Shown here piece after piece: positions 1 to 7,105 of a DNA stretch of 12,985 bases (position 1 is its first letter; each line of letters starts with the position of its first letter). A program made the position numbers and the translations under genes. The notes beneath the pieces are model-generated. The model saw nothing but the letters and a program-made list of their open reading frames with translations. It was not told where the DNA came from and made no database searches. Origin of the DNA: W2P13-069 sp963590525 (GTDB taxonomy: Bacteria > Actinomycetota > Coriobacteriia > Coriobacteriales > QAMH01); contig CAVAPV010000056.1 of NCBI GenBank assembly GCA_963590525.1, positions 1 through 12,985 of the forward strand. Direction: 5' to 3'.

Positions 1-877
1 TGGCATGTGCGTGCGGGGTAGAGCCCATGCCGGCCTCGTTGGAGAACAGGCCGCGCTTTGCGCCCTGGGTCAAAGCGGCGATGAGGCCAAAGGTGACGCC
101 GCCGATGGAGGCATCGGGGTTGAAGGCGCACTGGAAGATGAGCGCGATGGCGGGCAGCACGTTGCCTGCGTTCATGACGAGCAGCACCAAGCCACCCAAG
201 AGGTACAGGACAGCCATGACGGGGACGAGCTTCTCGGTAACAGAGGCCAGGCGCTGGACACCGCCCAAGAAGATGAAGCCTGCCACGATCACGACAAGAG
301 CGCCTACGATCCAGCTGGGAATGCCAAACGCGGTGTTCATGGTGCTGGCGATAGAGTTGGACTGAACCATGCAGCCCATAAAGCCCAGGGCCAAGATGAT
401 GGCAACGGCAAAGAAGCCGGCCAGGAACTTGCCGCCGGCGCCCTTGAAGACGTGGCGAATGTAGTAGACCGGGCCGCCGTGAACGGTACCGTCCTCATCG
501 ACGGTACGGGTCATCTGGGCCAACACGGCCTCGGCGTAGTTGGTGGCCATGCCCAAGAAGGCGATGATCCACATCCAAAAGATCGCGCCCGGGCCGCCGA
601 CCAAGATGGCGCCGCAGGCACCTACGATGTTGCCGGTGCCCACCTGAGCGGCGATAGCGGTTGCCAGAGCCTGGAAGGAGCTCATGCCGCTCTCTTGCTT
701 TTCTCCGTTGAGGTTAAAGCCGCCAAAGAGCTTCTTGATGCCCTGGCCAAAGCAGCGCACCTGAACAGCGCGCGTGCGGATAGTAAAGTACAGACCCAAG
801 CCGATGAGCAAGATCAGCAACACGTAGTTGGAAAGATAGGTGTTGATCGTCTGCACGATCGTAAGCAAAACGTCCAT
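1..877 (-). CDS. AGCS-family sodium:alanine/glycine symporter, 3' end cut by the window edge
   Basis: This is the N-terminal 292 codons of an amino-acid carrier of the alanine/glycine:cation symporter (AGCS) family. Such proteins import alanine or glycine with sodium across the cytoplasmic membrane. The frame is open from ATG at 877 to the window edge. Family marks are the QVGTGNIVG signature near residue 78, a GGPVYYI motif near 138, and several hydrophobic membrane segments. AGCS proteins are usually 450-500 residues, so about one third is missing. The start is set by a strong GGGGAGG site about 11 nt upstream and by the MDVLLTIVQTINTYLSNYVL N-terminus, a usual periplasmic/first-helix start for the family. 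A glycine riboswitch precedes it, which points to glycine as a substrate. The substrate is inferred from the family and the riboswitch, not from residues. Confidence 0.93.
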   Translation of the reverse strand, partial: MDVLLTIVQTINTYLSNYVLLILLIGLGLYFTIRTRAVQVRCFGQGIKKLFGGFNLNGEKQESGMSSFQALATAIAAQVGTGNIVGACGAILVGGPGAIFWMWIIAFLGMATNYAEAVLAQMTRTVDEDGTVHGGPVYYIRHVFKGAGGKFLAGFFAVAIILALGFMGCMVQSNSIASTMNTAFGIPSWIVGALVVIVAGFIFLGGVQRLASVTEKLVPVMAVLYLLGGLVLLVMNAGNVLPAIALIFQCAFNPDASIGGVTFGLIAALTQGAKRGLFSNEAGMGSTPHAHA

Positions 878-929
878 TGTCTTTGGGTTCCTCCCCTTCT
901 AAATCTGCGAGCAAGCACTCTGGGGAGTC

Positions 930-965
930 AAAAGAAAACGCAGCCCTTAAGCCCTGGCGGCTTGC
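930..965 (-). terminator. Possible riboswitch expression platform: terminator-like hairpin
   Basis: Between aptamer and start codon, the minus strand can pair GC(A)AGCC with GGCTGC around a 13-nt loop, with one bulged A. GTTTTCTTTT follows. This resembles an intrinsic terminator and would suit transcriptional control by glycine. The stem is short (6 bp), so the assignment is tentative. I did not work out an antiterminator pairing. Confidence 0.4.
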
Positions 966-978
966 AGGCGCTGTGTTA

Positions 979-1071
979 ACTCTGTCCTTTTGCCTGAGAG
1001 TTTCGGCGTGATGGCCTGGACCATCGTTGCCTTGCACCGTCGGCACCCGTTTTTCAGGGATTCTCCAGAGT
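979..1071 (-). ncRNA. Glycine riboswitch aptamer (single domain)
   Basis: Read on the minus strand, the segment has the conserved glycine-aptamer elements in order: ACTCTGGAGA at the 5' side, a TGCCGACGGTGCAAGGC core, GCCGAAACTCTCAGGCAAAA, then GGACAGAGT. The P1 helix is ACTCTG (1066-1071) paired with CAGAGT (979-984). Only one complete aptamer is visible; the common tandem arrangement is absent. Singlet glycine riboswitches ahead of AGCS transporters are known and commonly act as off-switches. Here it lies about 100 nt before the symporter start. Confidence 0.92.
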
Positions 1072-1225
1072 CTGCTCTGCCACCGGTCTCATAAGCGATT
1101 CCTGTGGCTTCATTGCAAAACGTGTGGGCAACTATACCCCTAGAAACGGCGGTTTCGTTACGCAGATGTTAAATGCGTGAAGATTCTGTGATTTACAGCG
1201 GTGAGCGGCGAGGAATGGCAGGTAT

Positions 1226-1363
1226 GCCGAGCGGAGGGGGTGGGTACTGCTCCAGCGCGCTTCGCTGCTCGCATCCTGCGGATGCTCGTGCGCTCGCTCC
1301 GCGCAACTATACGCAGGAACCGTTGCGCGAGGCATTCCGCAGCACCCATCCCCACCGCTCGGC
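1226..1363. repeat. Large imperfect palindrome with 25-bp arms
   Basis: The segment 1226-1250 is the reverse complement of 1339-1363 at 22 of 25 positions. The space between holds a smaller palindrome, GCATCC-TGC-GGATGC. It lies in the gene-free stretch between hisI and the symporter leader. Reading frames crossing it show no recognisable protein. It may be an intergenic repeat or a transcript-end structure; no function is visible. Confidence 0.6.
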
Positions 1364-1407
1364 GCAGCGTCAGCCCCTACGCACACCTGCGAATCGACGA
1401 TGCTTGC

Positions 1408-1582
1408 TTGCAGAGTGGAACGCGCGGGCAAACTTGCGAATAGGAGGCAGATCGCGCGAAAAGCGCCTGCGGTAGCGAGGACTCGGAAACGCCAAAGGCG
1501 TTTCCTCCGCAGCTGCAGGCGCTTTTCGCGCGATCGGGTGCCGAGTCTGAGCGTAAGTTTGACCGCGCGTTCCACTCTGCAA
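1408..1582. repeat. Nested 175-nt inverted repeat downstream of hisI
   Basis: Three sets of complementary arms are nested around one centre. The outer arms are 1408-1438 with 1552-1582 (31 nt, two mismatches). The middle arms are 1450-1470 with 1515-1535 (21 nt, perfect). The inner arms are 1485-1493 with 1497-1505 (9 nt, perfect, AAA loop). Unpaired segments between the arms differ in sequence. RNA from either strand would fold into one long rod. It lies about 55 nt past the hisI stop, so it could end or protect the his transcript. It could equally be a MITE-like or REP-like element. No target-site duplication is obvious. Confidence 0.8.
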
Positions 1583-1636
1583 TGAAATCACCGGCCGCGT
1601 CAGCTGGCGCGGCGCTCGGCCGCACTAACCAGCTTC

Positions 1637-1984
1637 TTAGGACAGATCGACGGCGCGATAGAAGCAGGTGTGGGCGCCGGTATGGCAGGCAGGGCCGTCT
1701 GCATCCACCTTGGCGAGCAGGCAATCCGCATCGCAGTCGTAGCAAAGCTCGCGCACATGCTGGATGTTGCCGCTTGTCGCCCCCTTGTTCCACAGCTCCT
1801 GGCGGCTACGGCTCCAAAACCAGGTCGTCTTGGTCTTGACGGTGAGCGCCAGGCTCTCCTCGTTCATCCACGCCATCATGAGCACGTCGCCGCTTGAGGC
1901 CTCCTGCACCACGCAGGGCACAAGGCCGCGGTCATCATATTTAATCGCCACATAGCCAAGCGGCGTTACAGGCATATCTGCCAT
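1637..1984 (-). CDS. hisI: Phosphoribosyl-AMP cyclohydrolase
   Basis: HisI opens the purine ring of phosphoribosyl-AMP to give ProFAR, the third step of histidine synthesis, in the cytoplasm. The 115-residue product has the family signature CYDCDADCLL at 81-90 (Asp83, Asp85 and Asp87 as likely Mg ligands). It also has GPACHTG at 97-103 and a later Cys107, as likely zinc ligands with the Asp-rich motif. The length fits a stand-alone cyclohydrolase. It lacks the C-terminal HisE pyrophosphatase domain found in HisIE fusions. GAGAGGT sits 9 nt before the chosen ATG; Met4 is a possible alternative. It is the last gene of the hisB block, 122 nt after hisF; that gap shows only a weak hairpin. Confidence 0.96.
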   Translation of the reverse strand: MADMPVTPLGYVAIKYDDRGLVPCVVQEASSGDVLMMAWMNEESLALTVKTKTTWFWSRSRQELWNKGATSGNIQHVRELCYDCDADCLLAKVDADGPACHTGAHTCFYRAVDLS

Positions 1985-2106
1985 CTTGGTCTACCTCTCT
2001 GTCAATCGTGATGCGATGGGCAGCACGGTACGTCCAGCTCGAACAAGCGCGAGTAACCACACCGCCTATCATCGGCATCCTTAAAACGCTGTAGGTGCTG
2101 CAGGCG

Positions 2107-2871
2107 CTACAGACGCACCGCGATGCCCTGCGCTGCCATGTACTCTTTGACCTCGCGGATAGACAGCTCGCCAAAATGGAAGACGCTTGCCGCCAAGACG
2201 GCGTCTGCCTCGCCCTCTATGATGCCTTGGGCAAAGTGCTCGAGCTTGCCCACACCGCCGCTGGCGATGACGGGAATATCCACCGCGCGCGCCACAGCTC
2301 GCGTAAGCGCCAGGTCAAAGCCATCTTTGCTGCCATCGCAATCCATGCTCGTGAGCAAGATCTCCCCTGCTCCGCGACGCGCAGCCTCGACAGCCCACTC
2401 AACGGCATCCAGGCCCGTGTCCTCGCGCCCACCGCGTACATAGGCCGTCCACTTGTTTGGGTTGCCAGCCACGCGCTTGGCGTCTATCGCCACGAGCACG
2501 GCCTGGCTGCCAAAGGCGAGGCTGCCGGCCGTGATGAGGCTCGGGTCCTTGATGGCCGCAGAATTGAGCGAGACCTTGTCTGCGCCCGCAGCGATCATCG
2601 TGCGCATGTCTGCAATCGTCTTGAAACCGCCGCCGACTGCGTAGGGGATGTGGACCTCCTCGCTTGCGCGGCTGGCCATGTCGATCGTGGTCTTGCGGTC
2701 CTCGTGCGTAGCCGTGATGTCCAAGAAGACAACCTCGTCAGCACCCTGGCGGTCGTACTCTGCTGCAAGCTCCACAGGGTCTCCCGCATCGCGCAGGTTG
2801 ACAAAGTTCACTCCCTTGACCACGCGGCCATCCTTGACGTCCAGACAGGGGATCACGCGCTTGGTTAGCAT
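2107..2871 (-). CDS. hisF: Imidazole glycerol phosphate synthase, cyclase subunit
   Basis: HisF is the cyclase half of IGP synthase. It uses ammonia delivered by HisH to turn PRFAR into imidazole glycerol phosphate plus AICAR. The 254-residue (beta/alpha)8 barrel has both catalytic aspartates: Asp11 in IPCLDVK and Asp130 in VAIDAK. Phosphate-binding loops are visible as VGGG near 79-82 and ASGGVG near the C-terminal third, with TSMDCDGSKDG before it. Length is normal. The start overlaps the end of hisA by 7 nt, and its AAAGGAGG site lies inside the last codons of hisA, so the two are probably translationally coupled. Confidence 0.97.
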   Translation of the reverse strand: MLTKRVIPCLDVKDGRVVKGVNFVNLRDAGDPVELAAEYDRQGADEVVFLDITATHEDRKTTIDMASRASEEVHIPYAVGGGFKTIADMRTMIAAGADKVSLNSAAIKDPSLITAGSLAFGSQAVLVAIDAKRVAGNPNKWTAYVRGGREDTGLDAVEWAVEAARRGAGEILLTSMDCDGSKDGFDLALTRAVARAVDIPVIASGGVGKLEHFAQGIIEGEADAVLAASVFHFGELSIREVKEYMAAQGIAVRL

Positions 2872-3629
2872 GCAGCGCCTCCTTTGCTCAGCGCGGCTTG
2901 GACGGCCTTGATGCAGGCGATGCCCTCTTCCACGGTAAAGTTACCCTCGTAGATAGCGCGCCCGGCGATGGCTCCGTCAAGCGGTGCACCCGTGGCCACC
3001 AGGTTGCGCAGGTCGTCCAAACCGGCAAGGCCGCCGCTTACCGTAACCTTGACGCTGGGATGCGCGTTGGCCATAGCCGCGTAAGCTGCTGCATCAACGC
3101 CTGTCTGCATGCCGTCACGCGCGATGTCGGTGTAGACCAAGCTCGTGATGCCCATACCCTCCAGGTCTGCCACCAGTTGGTCTGCGGGCACGCCGTCTGC
3201 TGTATCCAGCCAGCCTTCGGTGGCGACAATGCCGTCTTTTGCGTCGATGCCTGCCACGATCACACTGCCGTATTTATCGGCTGCACGCTGGGCAAAGGCA
3301 CGGTCCTTGACAAGGGCGCTGCCCAACACGATGCGCCTCACGCCCGCATCCACATAGCGCTCGATAGCCTCCATCGTGCGGATGCCACCGCCTACCTCGA
3401 CCTCGCAGGACAGCTCGGCCACCATGCGCTTGATGAGCTCCATATTAGTGGCGCGACCGTCGCGCGCACCGTCCAGATCCACGATGTGCACACGCTGCGC
3501 ACCCGCCTGCTCAAACGCGCGCGCCTGAGCCACGGCGTCGTCGTTGTAGACGGTGACCTGGTTGTAGTCGCCCTTCTTGAGGCGCACGGCGCGCCCGTCC
3601 AAGATGTCGATAGCGGGAACGAGAATCAT
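2865..3629 (-). CDS. hisA: Phosphoribosylformimino-5-aminoimidazole carboxamide ribotide isomerase
   Basis: HisA isomerises ProFAR to PRFAR by an Amadori rearrangement. The 254-residue barrel has catalytic Asp8 in MILVPAIDILDG and Asp129 in VAGIDAKDG. It also has the phosphate-binding EVGGGIR (78-84) and the YTDIARDGMQTG and SGGL segments typical of HisA. The WLDTADGVPA segment sits where PriA and HisA differ. I call HisA on overall match, but a dual HisA/TrpF (PriA) activity cannot be excluded by eye, since PriA is found in actinobacteria. ATG at 3629 has a GAAAGGC site upstream. It is 128 nt after hisH and overlaps hisF. Confidence 0.95.
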   Translation of the reverse strand: MILVPAIDILDGRAVRLKKGDYNQVTVYNDDAVAQARAFEQAGAQRVHIVDLDGARDGRATNMELIKRMVAELSCEVEVGGGIRTMEAIERYVDAGVRRIVLGSALVKDRAFAQRAADKYGSVIVAGIDAKDGIVATEGWLDTADGVPADQLVADLEGMGITSLVYTDIARDGMQTGVDAAAYAAMANAHPSVKVTVSGGLAGLDDLRNLVATGAPLDGAIAGRAIYEGNFTVEEGIACIKAVQAALSKGGAAC

Positions 3630-3676
3630 ACGGTTGCCTTTCTTGTGGTTTCCATAGGCTTAAGGCTTAAGGGTTG

Positions 3677-3710
3677 CAGCTTGCAGGCTTGGGATACGAC
3701 TTGCAAGCTG
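3677..3710. repeat. Perfect 9-bp inverted repeat between hisH and hisA
   Basis: The arms CAGCTTGCA (3677-3685) and TGCAAGCTG (3702-3710) are perfect complements around a 16-nt spacer. They lie in the 128-nt gap between hisH and hisA. There is no T-run, so it is not a typical terminator. It could be an mRNA processing or stability hairpin. A short direct duplication (TTAAGCC twice on the minus strand) lies next to it near 3656-3671. Confidence 0.5.
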
Positions 3711-3757
3711 TGTGCAGCTATGCAGTTAGGCGCAAGTCGAGCAGCCGCCGTGCAATC

Positions 3758-4414
3758 CTAGAGCTGCCCGGCGACGATCGCGCCAAAGTTGGCGAGCATG
3801 CGCATTCCCTTAGCCGAGGATTTCTCGGGGTGAAACTGCGTGAGGTAGAGCCTGCCCTTTTGGATGGAGCTCGTAAACGGACGCGCGTGGCAAGTCACAC
3901 CCGCAACGTCTTTATCGTCATCGCACACGCACATATACGAGTGCGTGAAATAGAAGTAGCTGTCTTGATCGATGCCCTCAAAGAGCGGGCTTGTGTCCTG
4001 GCAGGCTGTGACGCTGTTCCAGCCCACATGCGGGACCTTGAGCTTAGTGCCGTCCGGTGCTGTAGAGGCAACGCGCTCGACATGGCCGGCAACAAGGCCC
4101 AAGCCGTCCATGCGGCAGCCGGGCTCGCAACCCTCGTCTCCCCAGTCCATGCACAGCTGCATCCCCAGACAGATGCCCATCATAGGGGTGCCTGCAGCCA
4201 CCTTGGAGCGGATGGCGTCGGTCTGGCCAAGCTCGTTCATCGTGGTCATGGCATCGGCAAAAGAGCCCACGCCCGGCAGCACAAGGCCGTCGGCGTTCAT
4301 GATATCTGCCGCATTGCTGCTGATAAAGGCGTCGTAGCCAGCATCGGCCAGGCCGCGCTGGACGCTTGCCAGATTGCCCTTCTTGTAATCGATAACGCAG
4401 ATACGAGGCGCCAT
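3758..4414 (-). CDS. hisH: Imidazole glycerol phosphate synthase, glutamine amidotransferase subunit
   Basis: HisH removes ammonia from glutamine and channels it to HisF. It is a class I amidotransferase of 218 residues. The catalytic triad is visible: Cys82 in GICLGMQLC, and His195 and Glu197 in QFHPEKS. The PHVGW segment and the N-terminal ICVIDYKKGNLASV also fit the family. The start at 4414 gives the usual MAPRICVIDY N-terminus and has AAGGGGG upstream. A longer frame reaching 4462 adds 16 residues that belong to hisB sequence in another frame, so I reject it. The ATG follows the hisB stop after one base, so the pair is translationally coupled. Confidence 0.96.
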   Translation of the reverse strand: MAPRICVIDYKKGNLASVQRGLADAGYDAFISSNAADIMNADGLVLPGVGSFADAMTTMNELGQTDAIRSKVAAGTPMMGICLGMQLCMDWGDEGCEPGCRMDGLGLVAGHVERVASTAPDGTKLKVPHVGWNSVTACQDTSPLFEGIDQDSYFYFTHSYMCVCDDDKDVAGVTCHARPFTSSIQKGRLYLTQFHPEKSSAKGMRMLANFGAIVAGQL

Positions 4415-4415
4415 G

Positions 4416-5006
4416 CTAGAGCGCCCCCTTGGTTGAGGGCACCGCATCGCCCACACGCGCATCCAAGCTCACGGCTTGGCGCAAGGCACGAGCTGTGGCC
4501 TTGAAGGCGGCCTCTATGATGTGATGCGAGTTCTTGCCCGCCATCTGGCGCACATGCAGCGTGATACCGGCGTTTGCCGCAAAGGCGATGAGAAACTCCT
4601 CAGCAAGCTCGGTGTCAAAAGTACCCACGCTGGGCGCAGGGATGTCCAGCTCCGCATGGCACTGACCGCGGCCGGAGATATCGACAGCCGCCAAGACAAG
4701 CGTCTCGTCCATGGGCAAAAGCGACTGCCCGTAGCGCGTGATGCCCTTGCAGTCTCCCAGCGCCTGCCTTACGGCCTGACCCAAGACGATGCCGCAATCC
4801 TCCACCGTGTGATGGGAGTCCACCTCCACGTCGCCTTTGGCATGCACTGTAAGATCGAGCTGCGAATGGCGGCCCAGGGCATCTAGCATGTGATCAAAAA
4901 ACGGCACGCCGGTGCTGATGTCTGTCTTGCCGGTGCCATCCAAGTCCAGCTCGATGCTGATGCTGGTCTCCTTGGTAGCACGCGAGACCTTGGCGCTACG
5001 TGACAT
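4416..5006 (-). CDS. hisB: Imidazoleglycerol-phosphate dehydratase
   Basis: HisB dehydrates imidazole glycerol phosphate to imidazole acetol phosphate. The 196-residue product is a single-domain dehydratase. Metal-binding histidine motifs are FDHMLDALGRHSQLDL (37-52), DSHHTVED (63-70) and, near the C-terminus, GKNSHHIIEAAFKATARAL. No N-terminal HAD histidinol-phosphatase domain is present, unlike the E. coli fusion. The start at 5006 follows AAAGGAA at good spacing and gives the normal MSRSAKVSRATKETSI N-terminus. An 81-residue upstream extension in frame is promoter/leader DNA and has no family match. It opens the second his block. Confidence 0.96.
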   Translation of the reverse strand: MSRSAKVSRATKETSISIELDLDGTGKTDISTGVPFFDHMLDALGRHSQLDLTVHAKGDVEVDSHHTVEDCGIVLGQAVRQALGDCKGITRYGQSLLPMDETLVLAAVDISGRGQCHAELDIPAPSVGTFDTELAEEFLIAFAANAGITLHVRQMAGKNSHHIIEAAFKATARALRQAVSLDARVGDAVPSTKGAL

Positions 5007-5084
5007 GGAGTTCCTTTCCGCTTGCCATGAAGGGCGCTGCCACTGCGGTTGGGCATCGCCCTTTGCGCCGCATGCGCAGCGCTG

Positions 5085-5090
5085 CTTATA
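5085..5090 (-). promoter_or_regulatory. Candidate -10 element of the hisB promoter
   Basis: The minus strand reads TATAAG about 80 nt before the hisB start. A 17-nt spacer would place the -35 at about 5108-5113, inside the palindromic operator. No consensus -35 is seen, so the call rests on the -10 and on its relation to the operator. Confidence 0.4.
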
Positions 5091-5108
5091 TCGTGGCGCT
5101 ATTCTCGC

Positions 5109-5130
5109 ACACTTTAGCACGCTAAAGTGT
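5109..5130. promoter_or_regulatory. Palindromic operator upstream of hisB
   Basis: A perfect inverted repeat has 10-bp arms around a 2-bp centre; its inner 20 bp read CACTTTAGCACGCTAAAGTG. A close copy, 17 of 20 identical when aligned on the same strand, lies just before hisZ, the first gene of the other his block. A palindrome shared only by two his leaders suggests a dimeric histidine-responsive repressor. TrpR-family HisR/YerC proteins are one known class, but the regulator is not in this window. Confidence 0.75.
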
Positions 5131-5208
5131 TTCGATGCTATGAAAGGCGTCGGCGAGAACGCGATGAGCGCGAGCGAACAGAAGCGCAGGCGCAAGCAGA
5201 AACCGCGA

Positions 5209-5238
5209 GGAGCCGCCGGCGTTGCTGCCAGCGGCTCC
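5209..5238 (-). terminator. Hairpin downstream of the dnaK paralogue
   Basis: The arms GGAGCCGC and GCGGCTCC (5209-5216, 5231-5238) form a perfect 8-bp GC stem about 40 nt after the dnaK-like stop. No clear U-run follows, only TCGCGGTTTC. It may act as a weak or factor-dependent terminator separating the chaperone gene from the hisB promoter. Confidence 0.45.
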
Positions 5239-5278
5239 CAGATTTGCAAGCCCCGCGGCCCGCGCGATACAGGCGCGT

Positions 5279-7042
5279 CTACAAGCTGCGGATATGCGCG
5301 CTGCTTTGCTCCAAGGCATCCGCCGCTTCTTTGATGGCGGCGACATCGTTTTCTGCACCCTTCTTGGCGCGCGCCATCAAGGCCTTTTGCAGCGCGGCGA
5401 TGTCGCGCTGGACCGTGCGCTTCTCATCTTTCTCGATGTCTTTTTTGTGAGCCTCGAGCGCAGTCTGCGCCGTGTTGAGCAGGCTTTGCGCCTCATTGCG
5501 CACGCGGCTTGCCTCGCGGCGCTCGTCGTCTTGAGCGGCATACTGCTGCGCGTCGCGGATGGCAGCCTCGATCTCTTCCTCGCTCATGCGCTGGTCGTTG
5601 TCGATGGTGATGGACTGCTCTTTGCCCGTGCCCAGATCCTTGGCGCTCACGCGCAGGATGCCGTTGGTGTCGATGTCAAAGGTGACCTCGATCTGCGGGT
5701 TGCTCATGCGCTTGATGCCCTTAAGGCGAAACTTGCCGATTGACTTGTTGTCGCTTGCACGCGGGCGCTCACCTTGCAAGACGTTGATCTCGACCTGCGT
5801 CTGCATGGGGGACGTGGTGGTAAAGATCTGGCTGTAGTGCGCCGGCAGCGTCGTGTTGCGATGAACCAGCGGCGCGGCGTTGTCTCCTACCGTCTCGATA
5901 GAAAGCGTAAGCGGCGTCACATCAAGCAGCAAAATCTCACTGCCGGGGGCGCTGTCACCTGCCGCCCCGCCACCAGCCAGGGCATTGGCAAGCGTAGAAG
6001 CTTGGATGGCAGCACCGCAAGCCACGCACTCGTCGGGGTTGATAGAGCTTGAGGGCTGCTTGCCGGTAAGGCGGCGCACATGTTCTTGCACGGCAGGGAT
6101 ACGCGTAGAGCCACCCACGAGCAGCACTTGGTCAAGCTCGGCCGCCGTCACACCCGCATCGCGCAGCGCCTGGTTGACAGGCCCGCTTGTACGCTCCACC
6201 AAATCTGCCGTCATACGCTCAAACTGCGCACACGTGACCTCTGTCTCCAAATGGACGGGCTGGCCTGCGTCTTGAGCCAAAAACGGCAGGTTGACGGTAG
6301 TGCTTGCCGTGGCAGAAAGCTCCTTTTTAGCTTGAACAGCAGCCTCGCGCACGCGCTGCATGGCCTGTGCGTCGAGCTTGGCGCCAGGGTGCTGCTGCTT
6401 GAACTGCTCAACCAGATGGTCGGTCAAACGCTGGTCAAAATCGTCTCCGCCAAGGTGGTTATCGCCGCAGGTGGCCAAAACCTCGATGACGTCGTCACCT
6501 ATGCCTATGACACTCACGTCAAAGGTGCCGCCGCCCAAATCGTAGACCATGACCTTTTGCGCGTGGCCGTTGTCCAAGCCGTAGGCCAAGGCAGCCGATG
6601 TGGGCTCGTTGATGATGCGCAAGACATTGAGCCCGGCAATGCGGCCGGCGTCTTTGGTAGCCTGACGGGCCACATCATCAAAGTAAGCGGGAACAGTGAT
6701 CACCGCATCGCACACATCCTGGCCCAGATAGGCCTGCGCATCTGCCTTGAGCTTGGAGAGGATCATGGCAGATATCTCTTGCGCGCTAAAGGATTTGCCG
6801 TCCACGTTGATAGACCAGTCCGTGCCCATATGACGCTTGACGCTTGCCACGGTGCGGTCCGGGTTCATAGCCTGCTGGCGCGCAGCCACCGTGCCCACCA
6901 TGCGCTCTCCGTCTTTGCCAAAGGCAACGATGCTGGGAGTCGTACGCGAGCCCTCCGCGTTGGCGATGACGGTGGCTCGGCCTCCCTCGATAGTTGCAAC
7001 ACAGCTGTTGGTGGTGCCTAGGTCGATGCCGATAACTGCCAT
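5279..7042 (-). CDS. dnaK: DnaK/Hsp70-family chaperone paralogue
   Basis: A 587-residue ATP-dependent Hsp70 chaperone. The nucleotide-binding domain has GIDLGTTNS (5-13), catalytic Lys69 in SVKR, VPAYFDD (118-123), NEPTSAALAYG (145-155), DLGGGTFDVS (168-177) and VGGSTRIP (309-316). The conserved linker LLLDVTPL (371-378) and the substrate-binding beta domain, with VLQGERPRASDNKSIG, follow. The helical lid is present, but the protein stops at about its end, without the disordered tail of typical 610-640-residue DnaK. A Gly/Ala-rich insertion (353-369) precedes the linker. No grpE, dnaJ, hspR, CIRCE or clear HAIR box lies nearby, so it may be a second, specialised DnaK. TAAGGAG precedes the ATG. 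It is probably transcribed alone between the two his blocks. Confidence 0.93.
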   Translation of the reverse strand: MAVIGIDLGTTNSCVATIEGGRATVIANAEGSRTTPSIVAFGKDGERMVGTVAARQQAMNPDRTVASVKRHMGTDWSINVDGKSFSAQEISAMILSKLKADAQAYLGQDVCDAVITVPAYFDDVARQATKDAGRIAGLNVLRIINEPTSAALAYGLDNGHAQKVMVYDLGGGTFDVSVIGIGDDVIEVLATCGDNHLGGDDFDQRLTDHLVEQFKQQHPGAKLDAQAMQRVREAAVQAKKELSATASTTVNLPFLAQDAGQPVHLETEVTCAQFERMTADLVERTSGPVNQALRDAGVTAAELDQVLLVGGSTRIPAVQEHVRRLTGKQPSSSINPDECVACGAAIQASTLANALAGGGAAGDSAPGSEILLLDVTPLTLSIETVGDNAAPLVHRNTTLPAHYSQIFTTTSPMQTQVEINVLQGERPRASDNKSIGKFRLKGIKRMSNPQIEVTFDIDTNGILRVSAKDLGTGKEQSITIDNDQRMSEEEIEAAIRDAQQYAAQDDERREASRVRNEAQSLLNTAQTALEAHKKDIEKDEKRTVQRDIAALQKALMARAKKGAENDVAAIKEAADALEQSSAHIRSL

Positions 7043-7105
7043 GAGTTTCTCCTTACGCAGGTGAGCTTGTTGAGCGCGGACGCGGATTGTGTTGCGGTCC
7101 CACTT

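Larger units (their letters stand above)
1100..1636. other. Gene-free stretch between hisI and the riboswitch
   Basis: Apart from the two palindromes (1226-1363, 1408-1582), I see no credible gene. Reading frames here are by-products of the palindromes and resemble no known family. A TATAGT hexamer on the minus strand near 1131-1136 could be the -10 of the riboswitch transcript, but no good -35 matches it. Just after hisI a CGGCC/GGCCG pairing (about 1590-1622) could add a weak terminator stem. The string CCCCTACGCACACCTGCGAA near 1375-1394 resembles the opening of the tandem repeat between hisD and hisC. Confidence 0.5.

Noticed and set aside
5..979. Long plus-strand open frame of 324 codons
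   Set aside because: It is antisense to the symporter and crosses the riboswitch. The minus strand shows clear AGCS motifs, while this frame has no recognisable domain and no ribosome binding site.
1132..1575. Open frames in both strands downstream of hisI
   Set aside because: They are generated by the palindromes: low-complexity, Arg/Ser/Ala-rich translations without start signals or family likeness.
5007..5249. 81-residue N-terminal extension of hisB
   Set aside because: It runs through the operator and promoter region, has no family match, and the ATG at 5006 has a good ribosome binding site and the normal N-terminus.
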